A stretch of 64,000 bases of DNA from Lysinibacillus cavernae (lineage in GTDB: Bacteria; Bacillota; Bacilli; Bacillales_A; Planococcaceae): contig NZ_WMEF01000004.1 in NCBI RefSeq assembly GCF_009724685.1, positions 124,001-188,000 on the forward strand. The letters run 5' to 3'. The number at the start of each line of letters is the position of its first letter. Position 1 is the first letter of the stretch. Both the position numbers and the translations under genes were made by a program. Positions 43,931 to 54,900 of the stretch are shown piece by piece. The notes below the pieces were generated by a model. That model worked only from the letters and a program-made list of their open reading frames with translations. It was not told the origin of the DNA and did not search any database.

Positions 43931-44004
43931 AATACTCGCGGAAGGGAAACGAATACCCGCGGAGTTGATTGAAATACTCGCGGAAAGGAAGCGAATACCC
44001 GCGA
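43931..44004 (+). repeat. GC-rich direct repeats after katE
   Basis: AATACTCGCGGAAGGGAAAC... (43931-43962) and AATACTCGCGGAAAGGAAGC... (43973-44004) are two 32-bp units with period 42. Each contains the half-units AATACTCGCGG and GAATACCCGCG. A 65-codon frame over them is not considered a gene. Confidence 0.75.
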
Positions 44005-44032
44005 GAAGAAAGCACATACCGAGCAAGACAAT

Positions 44033-44062
44033 AAGGCCTTTCATTCAAATGAAAGGCTTTTA
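44033..44062 (+). terminator. terminator downstream of katE
   Basis: AAGGCCTTTCATT pairs with AATGAAAGGCTT, followed by a T-run. Confidence 0.8.
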
Positions 44063-44224
44063 CTATTTCTGCAATTTATCTTGATTCATTTGATGTCACA
44101 AATATTGCAGTGGAGCTTTTCGAGCAAGCTCGAAAAAATCTGGTTGGAATTACGTCGAGGCATAATTGCTGTGTCATTGCATTCAATTTTTGCAAATGTT
44201 AAGGTGGTACATGAGGTGAAAATA

Positions 44225-45562
44225 ATGGAAAAATTTGATATTGCTATCATTGGAGCGGGGCCAGGTGGCTATGTGGCTGCGATTCATGCAGCAAAACATG
44301 GCAAAAAAGTCGCTCTAATTGAACGAGATAAACTGGGCGGAGCTTGCTATAATGTTGGTTGCATTCCATCAAAGATATTATTGGAGCATAGTAAACTCGT
44401 ACAGCAAATAAAACGGGGAAATAGCTGGGGAATAGAAGTGCCTCATATGGAAATCAATTTTCCTCGATTGATGCAACGAAAAGATACAATTATTCAAGAG
44501 CTTTTAACCAATATTGAGCAATATATTGTCAGTAATCATATAACGCTGTATCGCGGTGAAGCATCAGTAACAAAGGATTTAACAATAACAACTGGAAAAG
44601 AGACTTTAACGGCTACAGATATTATTTTAGCAACGGGCAGTAAACCATTTGTCCCACCATTTGCAGGGTTAGAATCATCTACCTATTTTACGACCGATAC
44701 ATTTTTTGATTTAGATGAGCTACCAGCGCAATTAACGATTATTGGGGGTGGCGTTATTGCGGTAGAAATGGCCTTTAGTTTAGCACCACTCGGTACAAAG
44801 GTAACGATGCTTAATCATAGTGAGGATATTTTACAAACTGAAGAGGCAGAAGCAAGACCCCTTATTCGAGAAAAAATGCAGAAACTTGATATCGAGCTTG
44901 TGACAGATTTCCAATTTGAAAAATTTGAAGGCAATACAATTCATACATCTAAAGGTACTTATACATATGAAAATCTTTTATTTGCGACTGGTCGTCGTCC
45001 CAATACAGAAATAGCTCAGCATTTAGGGTTAACATTTGATGGCCGTTTAATTGCTGTTAATGAACATTTAGAGACGAGTCAGCCACATATTTATGCCATT
45101 GGTGACTTAGTGGGTGGTTATCAGCTTGCGCATTCTGCTAGTGCTGAAGGCATCTATGTTGTAGATCATATTGTGGGCAATCAACCAACACCAATTGACC
45201 AAACAACAATCCCTCGTTGTGTTTATACACATCCAGAAATCGCCACGTTTGGATTACTAGAAGAGCAGGTAAAAGAGCCTTACACCGTAACAAAAATGCC
45301 ACTACAAACAAATCCAAAGGCATTGATGGAAGGAAATACAGAAGGCTTTGTGAAGCTGATAACAACAGAAGATAATGGTCAAATTTTAGGTGCTTGTGTT
45401 GTAGCAGATGGAGCAACAGAGATACTTAATGCTATTTTAGCAGTAAGAAATGCTGGTGGTACAGCTCAGTCACTAGCACATATGATTTTCCCGCATCCAA
45501 CTGTTTCTGAGCATATTGGAGATGCTGCAAAAGCTGTTTTTGGGAAAGCGATCCACCAATAA
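44225..45562 (+). CDS. lpdA: dihydrolipoyl-dehydrogenase-like flavoprotein disulfide reductase
   Basis: A 445-residue class I pyridine nucleotide-disulfide oxidoreductase. FAD site GAGPGG (10-15); redox Cys41-Cys46 in GGACYNVGCIPSK; second dinucleotide site GGGVIAVE; C-terminal FPHPTVSEHIGDA with the catalytic His-Glu pair. Lipoamide is the likeliest substrate, but no 2-oxoacid dehydrogenase genes adjoin, and the Tyr-Asn-Val between the cysteines is less usual than Leu-Asn. The start at 44225 has GAGGTG upstream; the frame is open to 44081 without a site. Confidence 0.82.
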   Translation: MEKFDIAIIGAGPGGYVAAIHAAKHGKKVALIERDKLGGACYNVGCIPSKILLEHSKLVQQIKRGNSWGIEVPHMEINFPRLMQRKDTIIQELLTNIEQYIVSNHITLYRGEASVTKDLTITTGKETLTATDIILATGSKPFVPPFAGLESSTYFTTDTFFDLDELPAQLTIIGGGVIAVEMAFSLAPLGTKVTMLNHSEDILQTEEAEARPLIREKMQKLDIELVTDFQFEKFEGNTIHTSKGTYTYENLLFATGRRPNTEIAQHLGLTFDGRLIAVNEHLETSQPHIYAIGDLVGGYQLAHSASAEGIYVVDHIVGNQPTPIDQTTIPRCVYTHPEIATFGLLEEQVKEPYTVTKMPLQTNPKALMEGNTEGFVKLITTEDNGQILGACVVADGATEILNAILAVRNAGGTAQSLAHMIFPHPTVSEHIGDAAKAVFGKAIHQ

Positions 45563-45645
45563 TTAAAAAGCTATTGACATGAAAGAAATTTATGTTAAAT
45601 TAATTTTATAAGAATACTTGGTATTTAAGTTGACTAGGCATCTAG

Positions 45646-45701
45646 AGGCTTCTATTTTACAAAACGGTAATCCGTTTGATTGTAAAATAGAAGCCTTTTT
45701 T
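45646..45701 (+). terminator. terminator of the lpdA-like gene
   Basis: AGGCTTCTATTTTACA (45646-45661) pairs with TGTAAAATAGAAGCCT (45681-45696), then T5. The loop contains a second small hairpin. Confidence 0.85.
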
Positions 45702-45866
45702 ATCTTGATTCAGAACTCTTCTCTAGAGGGGAAGATGATTGCTTGTGTTAATTTTTGTGACAGAACGTGACGGTTTGAGGTTAACGTCTACTTGTCAGCC
45801 CGAAAAAATCTGTAGCCAATTATGCTGTGGTTTAATGGATGAAATAGAATTAAAGGAGTGGGAATG

Positions 45867-46400
45867 ATGACAAAAGCAGTAATTATTAATGGGAGTAATT
45901 CGAAAAATTCTAGAGTTACTGCCATTCATGAAAAAGTGGAAAACCATTTTATCACACAAGGAATAGTGGTTCATTCCAATTATGTACATGAACTACCAGC
46001 TGCAGATTTATTAACAGCAAATTTTGCAAGTAAGGAAATACAGGCAGAAAATAAGTGGATTGAGGAAGCAGATATAATCGTCGTACTAACCCCTATTTAT
46101 AAAGCATCCTATACGGGTATTTTAAAGACTTACTTGGATTTACTACCACAAAAAGCCTTGCTAGGGAAGACCATATTACCTATTGCAATAGGAGGTTCAA
46201 TCGGTCACTTATTGGCATTGGAGTATGCGTTAAAGCCAGTTTTATCTGTGTTAGGAGCTACCTCAATTACCCATTCTGTTTATATTGTGGATAAACAAAT
46301 TATTCGTCTTGATGAAGGTGGTTTTGCCATTGAGGAAGAAGCTATCAGCAGACTTGAAGCAGAGTTAGCACAATTAAAGCAAGTATTAATCGTCAATTAA
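45867..46400 (+). CDS. NADPH-dependent FMN reductase (SsuE-like)
   Basis: A 177-residue flavodoxin-fold reductase. GSNSKNSRV binds the flavin phosphate, and LTPIYKASYTGILKTYLDLLP is the family hallmark. It provides reduced FMN, typically to an alkanesulfonate monooxygenase; no ssu genes are adjacent, so the partner is unknown. AAAGGAG lies 8 bases ahead of the ATG at 45867; the ATG at 45864 is equally in frame. Confidence 0.88.
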   Translation: MTKAVIINGSNSKNSRVTAIHEKVENHFITQGIVVHSNYVHELPAADLLTANFASKEIQAENKWIEEADIIVVLTPIYKASYTGILKTYLDLLPQKALLGKTILPIAIGGSIGHLLALEYALKPVLSVLGATSITHSVYIVDKQIIRLDEGGFAIEEEAISRLEAELAQLKQVLIVN

Positions 46401-46407
46401 AAATGAT

Positions 46408-46444
46408 AAAAGCGCACTATAGGGACATCCTATAATGCGCTTTC
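46408..46444. terminator. bidirectional terminator
   Basis: AAAGCGCACTATAGG pairs with CCTATAATGCGCTTT. It has A-runs and T-runs on both sides, as expected between convergent genes. Confidence 0.8.
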
Positions 46445-46445
46445 T

Positions 46446-46601
46446 TTAATTTACTTCAGAATTTTCTTCATTATTCACAGGTATTGTAGTGAGATATAAG
46501 AAAGCTTCATCTTGCAATAGCAATAATTTTTCTTCACAAATTCCATGCGATAATGGTCCAGAAAAAATGGATTCCCACCATGTCCCAGTTGTTGTTGTCA
46601 T
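46446..46601 (-). CDS. hypothetical 51-residue protein
   Basis: Not recognised. The minus-strand frame MTTTTGTWWESIFSGPLSHG then ICEEKLLLLQDEAFLYLTTIPVNNEENSEVN ends next to a terminator that is symmetrical and would serve it. GGGGGCG lies about 8 bases before the ATG. Soluble, acidic, no membrane span. Its size and composition recall small regulatory proteins, but no family is claimed. Confidence 0.45.
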   Translation of the reverse strand: MTTTTGTWWESIFSGPLSHGICEEKLLLLQDEAFLYLTTIPVNNEENSEVN

Positions 46602-46810
46602 TCATCTACGCCCCCGTTTCGGTTTTAATATGTAGTTGTATATTTCCCGAGATGAAAAAACTAAAACATTTCATTTTCACATAAACCCATTTCACCCCCG
46701 ATGTAGAAAGAGGATTTTTGCCTCTTGATGTTGTATCGTATATACAAAGATAGTTTGTTTCAAAATGAAAAAACTATGTATGCCATTTTAAAAAAAGGGG
46801 TGCTTTATTG

Positions 46811-48199
46811 ATGAATTTTACGTCTCAAGATGTAGAAAATATGATTACAGAGCAGCGTCAATTTTATTTTTCTCGTGCAACAAAAAGTGCAAAGTTTCGA
46901 AAAGAGCAATTAAAGAAATTAAAAACTTCGATTTTAAAATATGAGAAAGACATTTTGAATGCACTGTACTTAGACCTCCGTAAAAGCGAATTTGAAGCTT
47001 ATGCAACAGAAATTGGCATTGTGTTAGATAGTATTTCATATATGGTGAAGCATGTGGAGGAATGGATGGAGCCTGAAGCGGTCAAAACACCGATTCAATA
47101 TCAGATGGGCAAGAGCTTCATTGTTCGTGAGCCATATGGTGTCACATTAATTATTGGGCCTTTCAATTATCCATTTCAACTTGTAATGGAGCCACTAATA
47201 GGTGCCATTGTTGGAGGAAATACAGCAATCGTCAAGCCTTCAGAAACATCTGTACACACTGCAGCCATTGTGAAAAAAATAATTGAAGAAACGTTCCACT
47301 CCTCCTATGTACGTGTGGTTGAGGGGGAAAAAGAAGAAGTCACAGCCCTCATTCATGCTCCCTTCGATTACATCTTTTTTACAGGCAGTGTAGCTGTTGG
47401 GAAGGTAGTAGCAAAGGCAGCTGCAGAACGTTTAACACCAGTTGCTTTAGAACTTGGTGGAAAAAGTCCAGCTATTGTCGATCAAACAGCTAACCTAGAA
47501 GTAGCTGCGAAGCGGATTGTATGGGGGAAATTCACAAATACTGGACAAACGTGTGTAGCGCCAGATTATTTACTTGTACACAAAGATGTTTATGACCGTT
47601 TTATGAAAATATTGAAAGAAACAATCCGTTCATTCTATGGCAAGAATCCTTTAAAAAGCCCTGATTATGGCCGCATTGTGAATTTGAGACAATTCGATCG
47701 TTTACAGCAAATAATTGTAGAAGAGCGGGATGCCATTACATTTGGTGGAAGAATAGATCGTGATGATTTATATATTGAGCCAACTATCATCGAATATGTA
47801 AAATGGACAAATCCTTCGATGCAGGAAGAACTCTTTGGTCCAATTTTACCTGTCATGATGTATAATGATTTACCATTTGCGATTCATGAAATACGTCAAT
47901 TACCAAAGCCTTTAGCGGCATATTTCTTCTCAGAGCATGAAAAAGCCACACAATACTTTTTAGATGAATTGCCATTTGGTGGAGGATGTATTAACGATAC
48001 CATTACACATGTTGGAAATTTACATTTGCCATTTGGTGGTGTTGGGTCATCAGGCGTAAAAGCATACCATGGCAAAGCTAGCTTTGAAAACTTTACACAT
48101 CCTAAATCGATATTAAAGAAATCTTCCAAGCTTGAGACAAATGTATTGTTCCCACCTTATAAACAAAAAGTGAAAATTGTACGATCCATTATGAAATAG
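46811..48199 (+). CDS. aldehyde dehydrogenase (YwdH-like, class 3)
   Basis: A 462-residue NAD(P)-dependent aldehyde dehydrogenase. Glu214 in LELGGKSP and the catalytic Cys248 in NTGQTCVAPDY; EELFGPILPV and a C-terminal hydrophobic/basic end (YKQKVKIVRSIMK) as in fatty aldehyde dehydrogenases of class 3. Probably oxidises medium- or long-chain aldehydes. ATG at 46811 with AGGGGTG upstream. Single gene. Confidence 0.92.
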   Translation: MNFTSQDVENMITEQRQFYFSRATKSAKFRKEQLKKLKTSILKYEKDILNALYLDLRKSEFEAYATEIGIVLDSISYMVKHVEEWMEPEAVKTPIQYQMGKSFIVREPYGVTLIIGPFNYPFQLVMEPLIGAIVGGNTAIVKPSETSVHTAAIVKKIIEETFHSSYVRVVEGEKEEVTALIHAPFDYIFFTGSVAVGKVVAKAAAERLTPVALELGGKSPAIVDQTANLEVAAKRIVWGKFTNTGQTCVAPDYLLVHKDVYDRFMKILKETIRSFYGKNPLKSPDYGRIVNLRQFDRLQQIIVEERDAITFGGRIDRDDLYIEPTIIEYVKWTNPSMQEELFGPILPVMMYNDLPFAIHEIRQLPKPLAAYFFSEHEKATQYFLDELPFGGGCINDTITHVGNLHLPFGGVGSSGVKAYHGKASFENFTHPKSILKKSSKLETNVLFPPYKQKVKIVRSIMK

Positions 48200-48516
48200 T
48201 TAACGAGGGAGATATCTTTTGGTACCTCCCTTGTAAAAAAGCCTCTCATTAGCATAGACGAGTGTTCTCTCAAAATCCTTCCTGGGTATGTCGAAAAATG
48301 CCGATTCGTGATTATAAATGAAAATTTGGAGGAAAACATGTTTTTTTGTTCATATGAAAGCGTTTTCGTTGAAAAAACACATAGGAGGCATTTTATTTAT
48401 CGTGAAATAAGTAGTAAAATAAGTTCAATAGTACGTGGGGGAATTCATATTGTCGTTTTTTGTCGAATAATTAAAAATGATGACATGAGTGTAGAGATTG
48501 ATTGGAGGACTATGAA
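48200..48516 (+). other. murE leader region with a cre-like site
   Basis: TGAAAGCGTTTTCG at 48355-48368 matches the CcpA cre consensus at 13 of 14. A 66-codon frame from 48338 has GGAGG 5 bases upstream and overlaps the murE start by 22 bases. It could be a leader peptide, but its composition does not look protein-like. No classical terminator after the aldehyde dehydrogenase gene was found. Confidence 0.4.
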
Positions 48517-49983
48517 ATGTATGCAGAGGAATTGTTAAGCGCATTACCTTTGAAAAAAATAATTGGTGTGCTGCCAGATCAGGTTAGTGATATCGTAATA
48601 GATTCAAGAAGTGTGCAACCAAATAGTATGTTTGTTTGTATCAAAGGATATACAGTGGATGGGCATGATTATGCTCAAAAGGCTGTAGATGGCGGTGCAA
48701 CAATCGTTGTAACAGAACGTGAATTACCACTTGGAGAGACGATTGCACAAATAATTGTGAGAGATACAGATCGAGCAGTGGGCTTACTAGCCGCAAAGTT
48801 CTTTGATTATCCTTCTAAGGACATGACGATGATTGGGGTAACTGGAACGAATGGTAAAACATCAGTAACAGGTATTATTCAAAATATCATGCATGGTATG
48901 GGAGAAAAATCTGCCTTATCTGGCACAATTGGCTTTAATTTAAATGGTATTTTATATGAATCTGCCAATACAACGAGTGATGCGCTATCGACACAACAAA
49001 TGATTTTCCGGGCAAAAATGGAAGGCTGTCGTTTAATGACGATGGAAGTTTCATCCCATGGACTTGCACTTGGACGTTTAGCAGGTGTTGATTATGATGT
49101 CGCTATTTTTACTAATCTAACGCATGATCATCTTGATTTCCATGGTACGATGGAGGAATACGGTCATGCTAAAGGCTTATTATTCTCCCAACTTGGACAA
49201 GATTTAGAAAAGAATAAATTTGTTGTATTGAATGCAGATGATGCTTGGTCCGAACGGTATGCAGCAATGACACCATTTCCAGTGTGGACATATGGCTTAA
49301 AAAATGAAACGGCGGATTTCCGTGCCATTAACTGTGAATATCACGATTATATGACATCTTTTGATGTGGAGATGTCAGAAGGAATTTATCGTGTGAAAAT
49401 GAATTTACTTGGTGAGTTTAATATTTACAATGTGTTAGCCTCAATGGTTGCATTCTATGGTCGTGGCTATTCTATGGAGTCCATTATTGAGCAAATTGAG
49501 CAACTACCACCAGTCAAAGGTCGTATGGAAAAAGTATGTTCAGAGCTACCTGTACAAATTTTTATTGATTATGCCCATACACCAGATGCTATTGAAAAAG
49601 CTATTGAAGCAGCACAACCTTATAAAAAGGGCAAGCTTATTTTCTTAGTTGGAACAGGTGGTAATCGCGATAAATCGAAACGTCCTACGATGGCTGAGAA
49701 AGCGTCGGCTGCTGAATATGTCATTTTGACGACAGATGATCCACGTTATGAGGATTATGCTAGTATTACAGGTGATCTTGCCAAAGGCATGCTACATGAC
49801 AATTACGCCTGTATCGGGGATCGCGCAGAGGCAGTACGACATGCCATTGAGGTTGCTGAACCTGGCGACATGATTATTTTTGCTGGTAAGGGCCATGAGG
49901 ATTATCAAATTATTGAAAATACAAAATTTCCACATAGTGATGCAGAAATTGCAATAGAAGCTGGCCGATTAAAATTCGTTTGA
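48517..49983 (+). CDS. murE: UDP-N-acetylmuramyl-tripeptide synthetase
   Basis: A 488-residue Mur ligase adding the third amino acid of the peptidoglycan stem. ATP site GVTGTNGKTS near 110-120; SALSGTIG and TTSDAL uridine-site motifs; MEVSSHGL; the substrate-side motif DDPR at 407-410. Arg in D(N/D)PR favours meso-diaminopimelate in known enzymes, while L-lysine enzymes differ there. Lysinibacillus uses Lys in vegetative wall and DAP in cortex, so a stand-alone copy is of interest. The start at 48517 has GGAGG 8 bases upstream. Outside any dcw cluster. Confidence 0.93.
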   Translation: MYAEELLSALPLKKIIGVLPDQVSDIVIDSRSVQPNSMFVCIKGYTVDGHDYAQKAVDGGATIVVTERELPLGETIAQIIVRDTDRAVGLLAAKFFDYPSKDMTMIGVTGTNGKTSVTGIIQNIMHGMGEKSALSGTIGFNLNGILYESANTTSDALSTQQMIFRAKMEGCRLMTMEVSSHGLALGRLAGVDYDVAIFTNLTHDHLDFHGTMEEYGHAKGLLFSQLGQDLEKNKFVVLNADDAWSERYAAMTPFPVWTYGLKNETADFRAINCEYHDYMTSFDVEMSEGIYRVKMNLLGEFNIYNVLASMVAFYGRGYSMESIIEQIEQLPPVKGRMEKVCSELPVQIFIDYAHTPDAIEKAIEAAQPYKKGKLIFLVGTGGNRDKSKRPTMAEKASAAEYVILTTDDPRYEDYASITGDLAKGMLHDNYACIGDRAEAVRHAIEVAEPGDMIIFAGKGHEDYQIIENTKFPHSDAEIAIEAGRLKFV

Positions 49984-50001
49984 TTGAAGATAAAATCTTA
50001 G

Positions 50002-50038
50002 GAAAACCTTTTAGTTATAACTAAAGGGTTTTCTTTTT
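50002..50038 (+). terminator. terminator of murE
   Basis: GAAAACCTTTTAGT pairs with ACTAAAGGGTTTTC, followed by TTTTT. Confidence 0.85.
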
Positions 50039-50118
50039 GGAGATTTCATGTAAAAAGGTTGTACGAAAGGCGAGTCTTCTTTTATTATAAGGAAGTATGA
50101 AAAAAGGAGAATGACGAG

Positions 50119-51696
50119 ATGAATTCAAATTTAGAAAAAGATATACTATCGCGTCGTACTTTTGCCATTATCAGTCACCCTGATGCTGGGAAAACGACGA
50201 TTACAGAAAAGCTTTTACTATTTGGTGGCGCCATTCGCGACGCAGGAACAGTAAAAGGAAAAAAAACAGGTAAGTATGCAACATCTGACTGGATGGAAAT
50301 CGAAAAGCAACGTGGGATATCTGTTACTTCATCCGTAATGCAATTCGATTATAGCGGTTCTCGTGTGAATATTCTGGATACCCCAGGACACCAGGATTTC
50401 TCAGAGGACACATATCGAACATTAATGGCTGTAGATAGTGCTGTCATGGTGGTGGATGCTGCCAAAGGGATCGAGGCACAAACATTAAAGCTATTTAAAG
50501 TTTGTAAAATGCGTGGTATTCCAATTTTTACATTTATTAATAAATTGGACCGTCAAGGGAAAGAGCCACTTGAGTTGATTGAAGAGCTTGAGGAGGTACT
50601 TGGTATAAACGCTTACCCAATGAACTGGCCAATCGGTATGGGTAAAGAGTTTCTTGGTATTTACGATCGTTATAATAAACGCATTGAGCAATTCCGTACG
50701 GATGAAGCTGAACGCTTCCTACCAATTGACGAAAATGGAGAGCTTGCTGTAGAGCATCCAATGAAAGTTACTTCTTATTACACACAAGCAATGGATGACA
50801 TCATGCTACTTGACGAAGCGGGTAATGACTATTCGGAAGAAAAAATTCGTCGTGGTGAATTAACACCTGTATTCTTTGGTTCAGCGTTAACAAACTTTGG
50901 TGTTCAAACTTTCCTTGAAACATATTTACAATTTGCACCGACACCACAGCCTCGTATTACAGAGGATGAGCAGTTTATTGATCCAGTAGAACATGGGGAA
51001 TTTTCAGGCTTCATTTTCAAAATTCAGGCCAATATGAATCCTGCACACCGTGACCGTATTGCCTTTGTACGCATTGTTTCTGGTAAATTTGAACGTGGTA
51101 TGAATATGACACTTTCTCGTACAGGTAAATCATTTAAAGTGACACAATCTACTCAATTTCTTGCAGATGATCGTGAAACAGTAGATGAAGCTGTTGCTGG
51201 AGATATTATCGGTTTATATGATACAGGAACATATCAAATTGGAGACACAGTTGTAGGTGGCAAGAAAACATTCCAATTTGAGAAATTACCACAGTTTACA
51301 CCTGAGTTATTTGTTCGTGTAACAGCGAAAAACGTCATGAAATCGAAGCAATTCCATAAAGGTATTTTACAATTAGTACAAGAGGGCGCCATTCAATATT
51401 ATAAAACGCTGCATACAGAGGAAGTTATTCTTGGAGCTGTTGGTCAATTACAATTTGAAGTATTTGAGCATCGTATGAAAAATGAATACAATGTGGAAGT
51501 AAGAATGGAGCCAATCGGTTCAAAAATTGCACGTTGGATTGAAAATGAAGAGGATGTGAAAGAGTCAATGTCCTCTGGTCGATCAATGCTAGTGAAAGAC
51601 CGCTTTGATAATCTTGTTTTCCTATTTGAAAACGAATTTGCCATGCGTTGGTTTGCCGATAAAAACGAAAACATTAAACTTTATAGCCTTCTATAA
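50119..51696 (+). CDS. prfC: peptide chain release factor 3
   Basis: A 525-residue translational GTPase that recycles RF1/RF2 from the ribosome. G1 SHPDAGKT (19-26), G3 [13 protein letters not shown]4 NKLDR. RF3-specific sequences include [13 protein letters not shown] and [13 protein letters not shown], and the C-terminal part shows the RF3 type ([13 protein letters not shown]). ATG with AAAAGGAG upstream; own terminator. Confidence 0.97.
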   Translation: MNSNLEKDILSRRTFAIISHPDAGKTTITEKLLLFGGAIRDAGTVKGKKTGKYATSDWMEIEKQRGISVTSSVMQFDYSGSRVNILDTPGHQDFSEDTYRTLMAVDSAVMVVDAAKGIEAQTLKLFKVCKMRGIPIFTFINKLDRQGKEPLELIEELEEVLGINAYPMNWPIGMGKEFLGIYDRYNKRIEQFRTDEAERFLPIDENGELAVEHPMKVTSYYTQAMDDIMLLDEAGNDYSEEKIRRGELTPVFFGSALTNFGVQTFLETYLQFAPTPQPRITEDEQFIDPVEHGEFSGFIFKIQANMNPAHRDRIAFVRIVSGKFERGMNMTLSRTGKSFKVTQSTQFLADDRETVDEAVAGDIIGLYDTGTYQIGDTVVGGKKTFQFEKLPQFTPELFVRVTAKNVMKSKQFHKGILQLVQEGAIQYYKTLHTEEVILGAVGQLQFEVFEHRMKNEYNVEVRMEPIGSKIARWIENEEDVKESMSSGRSMLVKDRFDNLVFLFENEFAMRWFADKNENIKLYSLL

Positions 51697-51701
51697 TAGT
51701 C

Positions 51702-51738
51702 AAACACGAATCGACAATTGTGCGATTCGTGTTTTTTT
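51702..51738 (+). terminator. terminator of prfC
   Basis: AAACACGAATCG pairs with CGATTCGTGTTT, followed by T-run. Confidence 0.88.
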
Positions 51739-51905
51739 GCAAGGAAAATTGACACTGTCTGTAGAATATAAACAGTGTTAGGAAATATAATCTTCATGTG
51801 GGATAAGTTTGCACGAACTAGTCGAAAAAGAACTTACCTATTTATAAAATAATCTCCTTTTCGGCTATCATAGAAAGGAAGAGGTAGAAAAAGGAGTTTG
51901 TTTAT

Positions 51906-54900
51906 ATGAACATCAGTAATTTTTCAATTAAAAGACCCGTCTTTACGATTGTGACAATGCTTTTTGTCATCCTGCTAGGCGGTGTATCATTATTAAAAAT
52001 ACCGATTACGTTAATTCCAGAGTTAAATCCCCCTATAGGTGTTGTTGTCACCTCTTATCCTGGAGCAAATCCAACAGAGGTGAATGAGAAGATAACGAAG
52101 CCTTTAGAGGCTACTCTTGCCACCTTACCGGGTATTAAGAAACTACAGTCAACCTCACAAGAAGGTTCCAATTTAATTGTGCTTGAGTTCAATTGGTCCA
52201 CGAATATGGAAGATGTCCAACTCGATATTTTACAACGAATTGATATGACGCCATTACCAAATGATGCAGGCAAGCCTAGTTTTTTAAAATTTGATCCTTC
52301 TCAATTTCCCATTATTCAGTTGTCATTACGTGCAGAAAATAACGATGTAGATGTGCGTTTGTTAGCTGAGGAATTAGAGAAAGAACTACGACGAACAGAG
52401 GGTGTCGCAAGTGTCAATGTTTCTGGCAAACTTATTGAAGAAATACAAATAACACTAGATGAAGCAAAGCTAGTCGAAAAAGGCTTAACACAGACAGACA
52501 TTATTCAAATCGTTCAATCGAATAATGTATCTCTTCCTGGCGATCCTGTTTCAACAGATGATGGAAAGATGTTAACAACACGTATTGTTAGTACATTAAC
52601 GTCACCTGAAAATATTGCAGATTTAATTGTCTCAGTGAACCCTTTAACGGGTGAAACGCTAACAGTTGGTGATCTTGCATCAGTAGAGAGAACAGAACAA
52701 CAATCTACTACTACAACACGTGCCAATGAACATCCAGCAGTCCTTATGTCCGTTTTACAGGAATCTGGTGCAAATACAGCAGAAGTTTCGAAAGAGTTTC
52801 AACAAGCGTTAGACGAATTACTAGAGCAAGAACAGTATAAGGGTATTACAGCGGATATACTAGTAGATCAAGGCAACTATGTAGATTTAGCCATTAGTAA
52901 CATTGGCTCTTCCTTAATTGTTGGTGGACTATTTGCGATGTTTGTCTTATTTATTTTTTTGCGTAGTGTAAAGAGCCCTATCATTATCGGTATTGCTATC
53001 CCCTATTCGGTTATTGTGACATTTGTGTTGATGTTTTTTGCAGATTTTTCCCTCAACATTATGACATTAGGTGCTCTAGCACTGGGGATTGGTATGCTTG
53101 TGGATAATGCCATTGTTGTTATAGAAAATATAGAAAGACACTTAGGGCTAGAGAAGGACCCTATTACTGCAGCAAAGGAAGGAACAAAGGAAGTAGCACT
53201 TGCTATTATAGCTTCAACACTAACAACAATAGCGGTATTCATTCCTGTCATGTTCATCGAAGGATTGATTGGACAAATTTTTACAGAGTTTGCATTAACT
53301 ATTTCATTCAGTTTAATAGCTTCTTTAGTAGTTGCTCTTACTGTAGTTCCGATGCTAGCGAGTCGTCTATTAAAAATGAAAAACACCAATTTTTATGTAC
53401 AGCGCAGTAACTCCAGGTTTTATAAGGGCTACAAATCCTCAATCATATGGGTATTACAGCACCGAATGCTAATACTAATGATCACAGTAGTTTGTTTTGG
53501 TGTATCACTATTTGGACTGACTAGGATAGGGACTGAGTTTTTACCGCCTACCGATGAAGGATTCACATCCATAAATGTTAATCTTGAAACGGGTGTCGCT
53601 GTATCGGAAACAGAAAAGGTTGTTAAGAAAATTGAGGATCGTTTAAAGCAGGAAAAAGACGTAGATGTTTATGTTAGTTTAATTGGTGGTACCCAACAAA
53701 CTCAGGCACGTGGACAGACCAGTCCCAACCAAGCTGAAATGTATGTGAAACTAGTACCATTAGCGGAAAGACAGCGCTCCGTCTTTGAATTTGTTGAAGA
53801 ACTGGAGCAAGATATACAGGAAGAACTTGGAGAGCAAGCTGAAATTAAATTTAACGTATCGACAGCAACAGGCTCGTCACCACATACGTTAACTTTCCGA
53901 TTAACAGACTCAGACGAACAAAGGCTTCAGCATGCTGTCAATAAAGTGCAGCAAGAGCTACAAACAATTCCAGAAGTGACAACTGTCTCTACGGATTTAG
54001 ATAATACCGTTCAAGAGATTCAAATTGAGGTTAATCGAGAAAAAGCAAAAGACTACGGTTTTGTACCAGCACAAATTGCTCAAACTGTGAACCAAATGAC
54101 AAAAGGGCAATTAACATCTCAATTTATTGCGGAGGACGGCGCGGTTTTACCTGTCTATACAGGCTTTGGACAGACATTTAATACAAGTATGGATGCTCTA
54201 AAAGCTATGCAACTCCGCTCACCAGCAGGGGTGTTTGTGAAATTAGAAGATGTTGCAACGGTTTCTATAAAAGAAGGTCCAGTCTCCATTCGTCGTTCTG
54301 ATCAGGCAGCCGCGGTAGCATTTTTCGTTGATTATGAAACGAAGGAATCGTTAGGTGGAATTTCTGCAAAAGTAGATAAAGCGTTAAAACAAGGTAATTT
54401 ACCACCTACTACTCAAGTTGTTTTCAGTGGGGATCGAGAGCTTTATGATAGTGCAATCGATGATATGCTACTAGCAGTGATGCTAGCAATCGTACTCGTT
54501 TATATTGTGATGGCTGCTCAATTTGAATCATTTAAATATCCGTTTGTCATCATGTTTACAGTTCCATTAATGATCATTGGTGTGGCGATAGCAATGTTTT
54601 CAACAAATACTTTAATCGGTGTTACTTCTGTTATAGGTATCTTAGTGCTTGTAGGGATTGTCGTGAATAACGGTATCGTACTTGTCGATTATATTAATCA
54701 GCAAAAGGCGAAGGGCATGCCAGTTTATGAAGCCATTTTACTTGCGACCCAAGATCGTCTTCGCCCAATTTTAATGACAGCGCTAACGACTATTTTAGGG
54801 CTATTACCACTTGCACTTGGTATTGGGGAAGGAACAGAGATGAATCAGCCGATGGGTATTGCAGTGATTGGAGGACTTGTGACCTCAACTTTACTCACGC

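Noticed and set aside
43931..44027. Possible short CRISPR array
   Set aside because: Only two units, 10-base spacing, imperfect repeats and no cas genes.
43887..44084. 65-codon frame after katE
   Set aside because: Consists of the translated tandem repeats and terminator, without a ribosome site.
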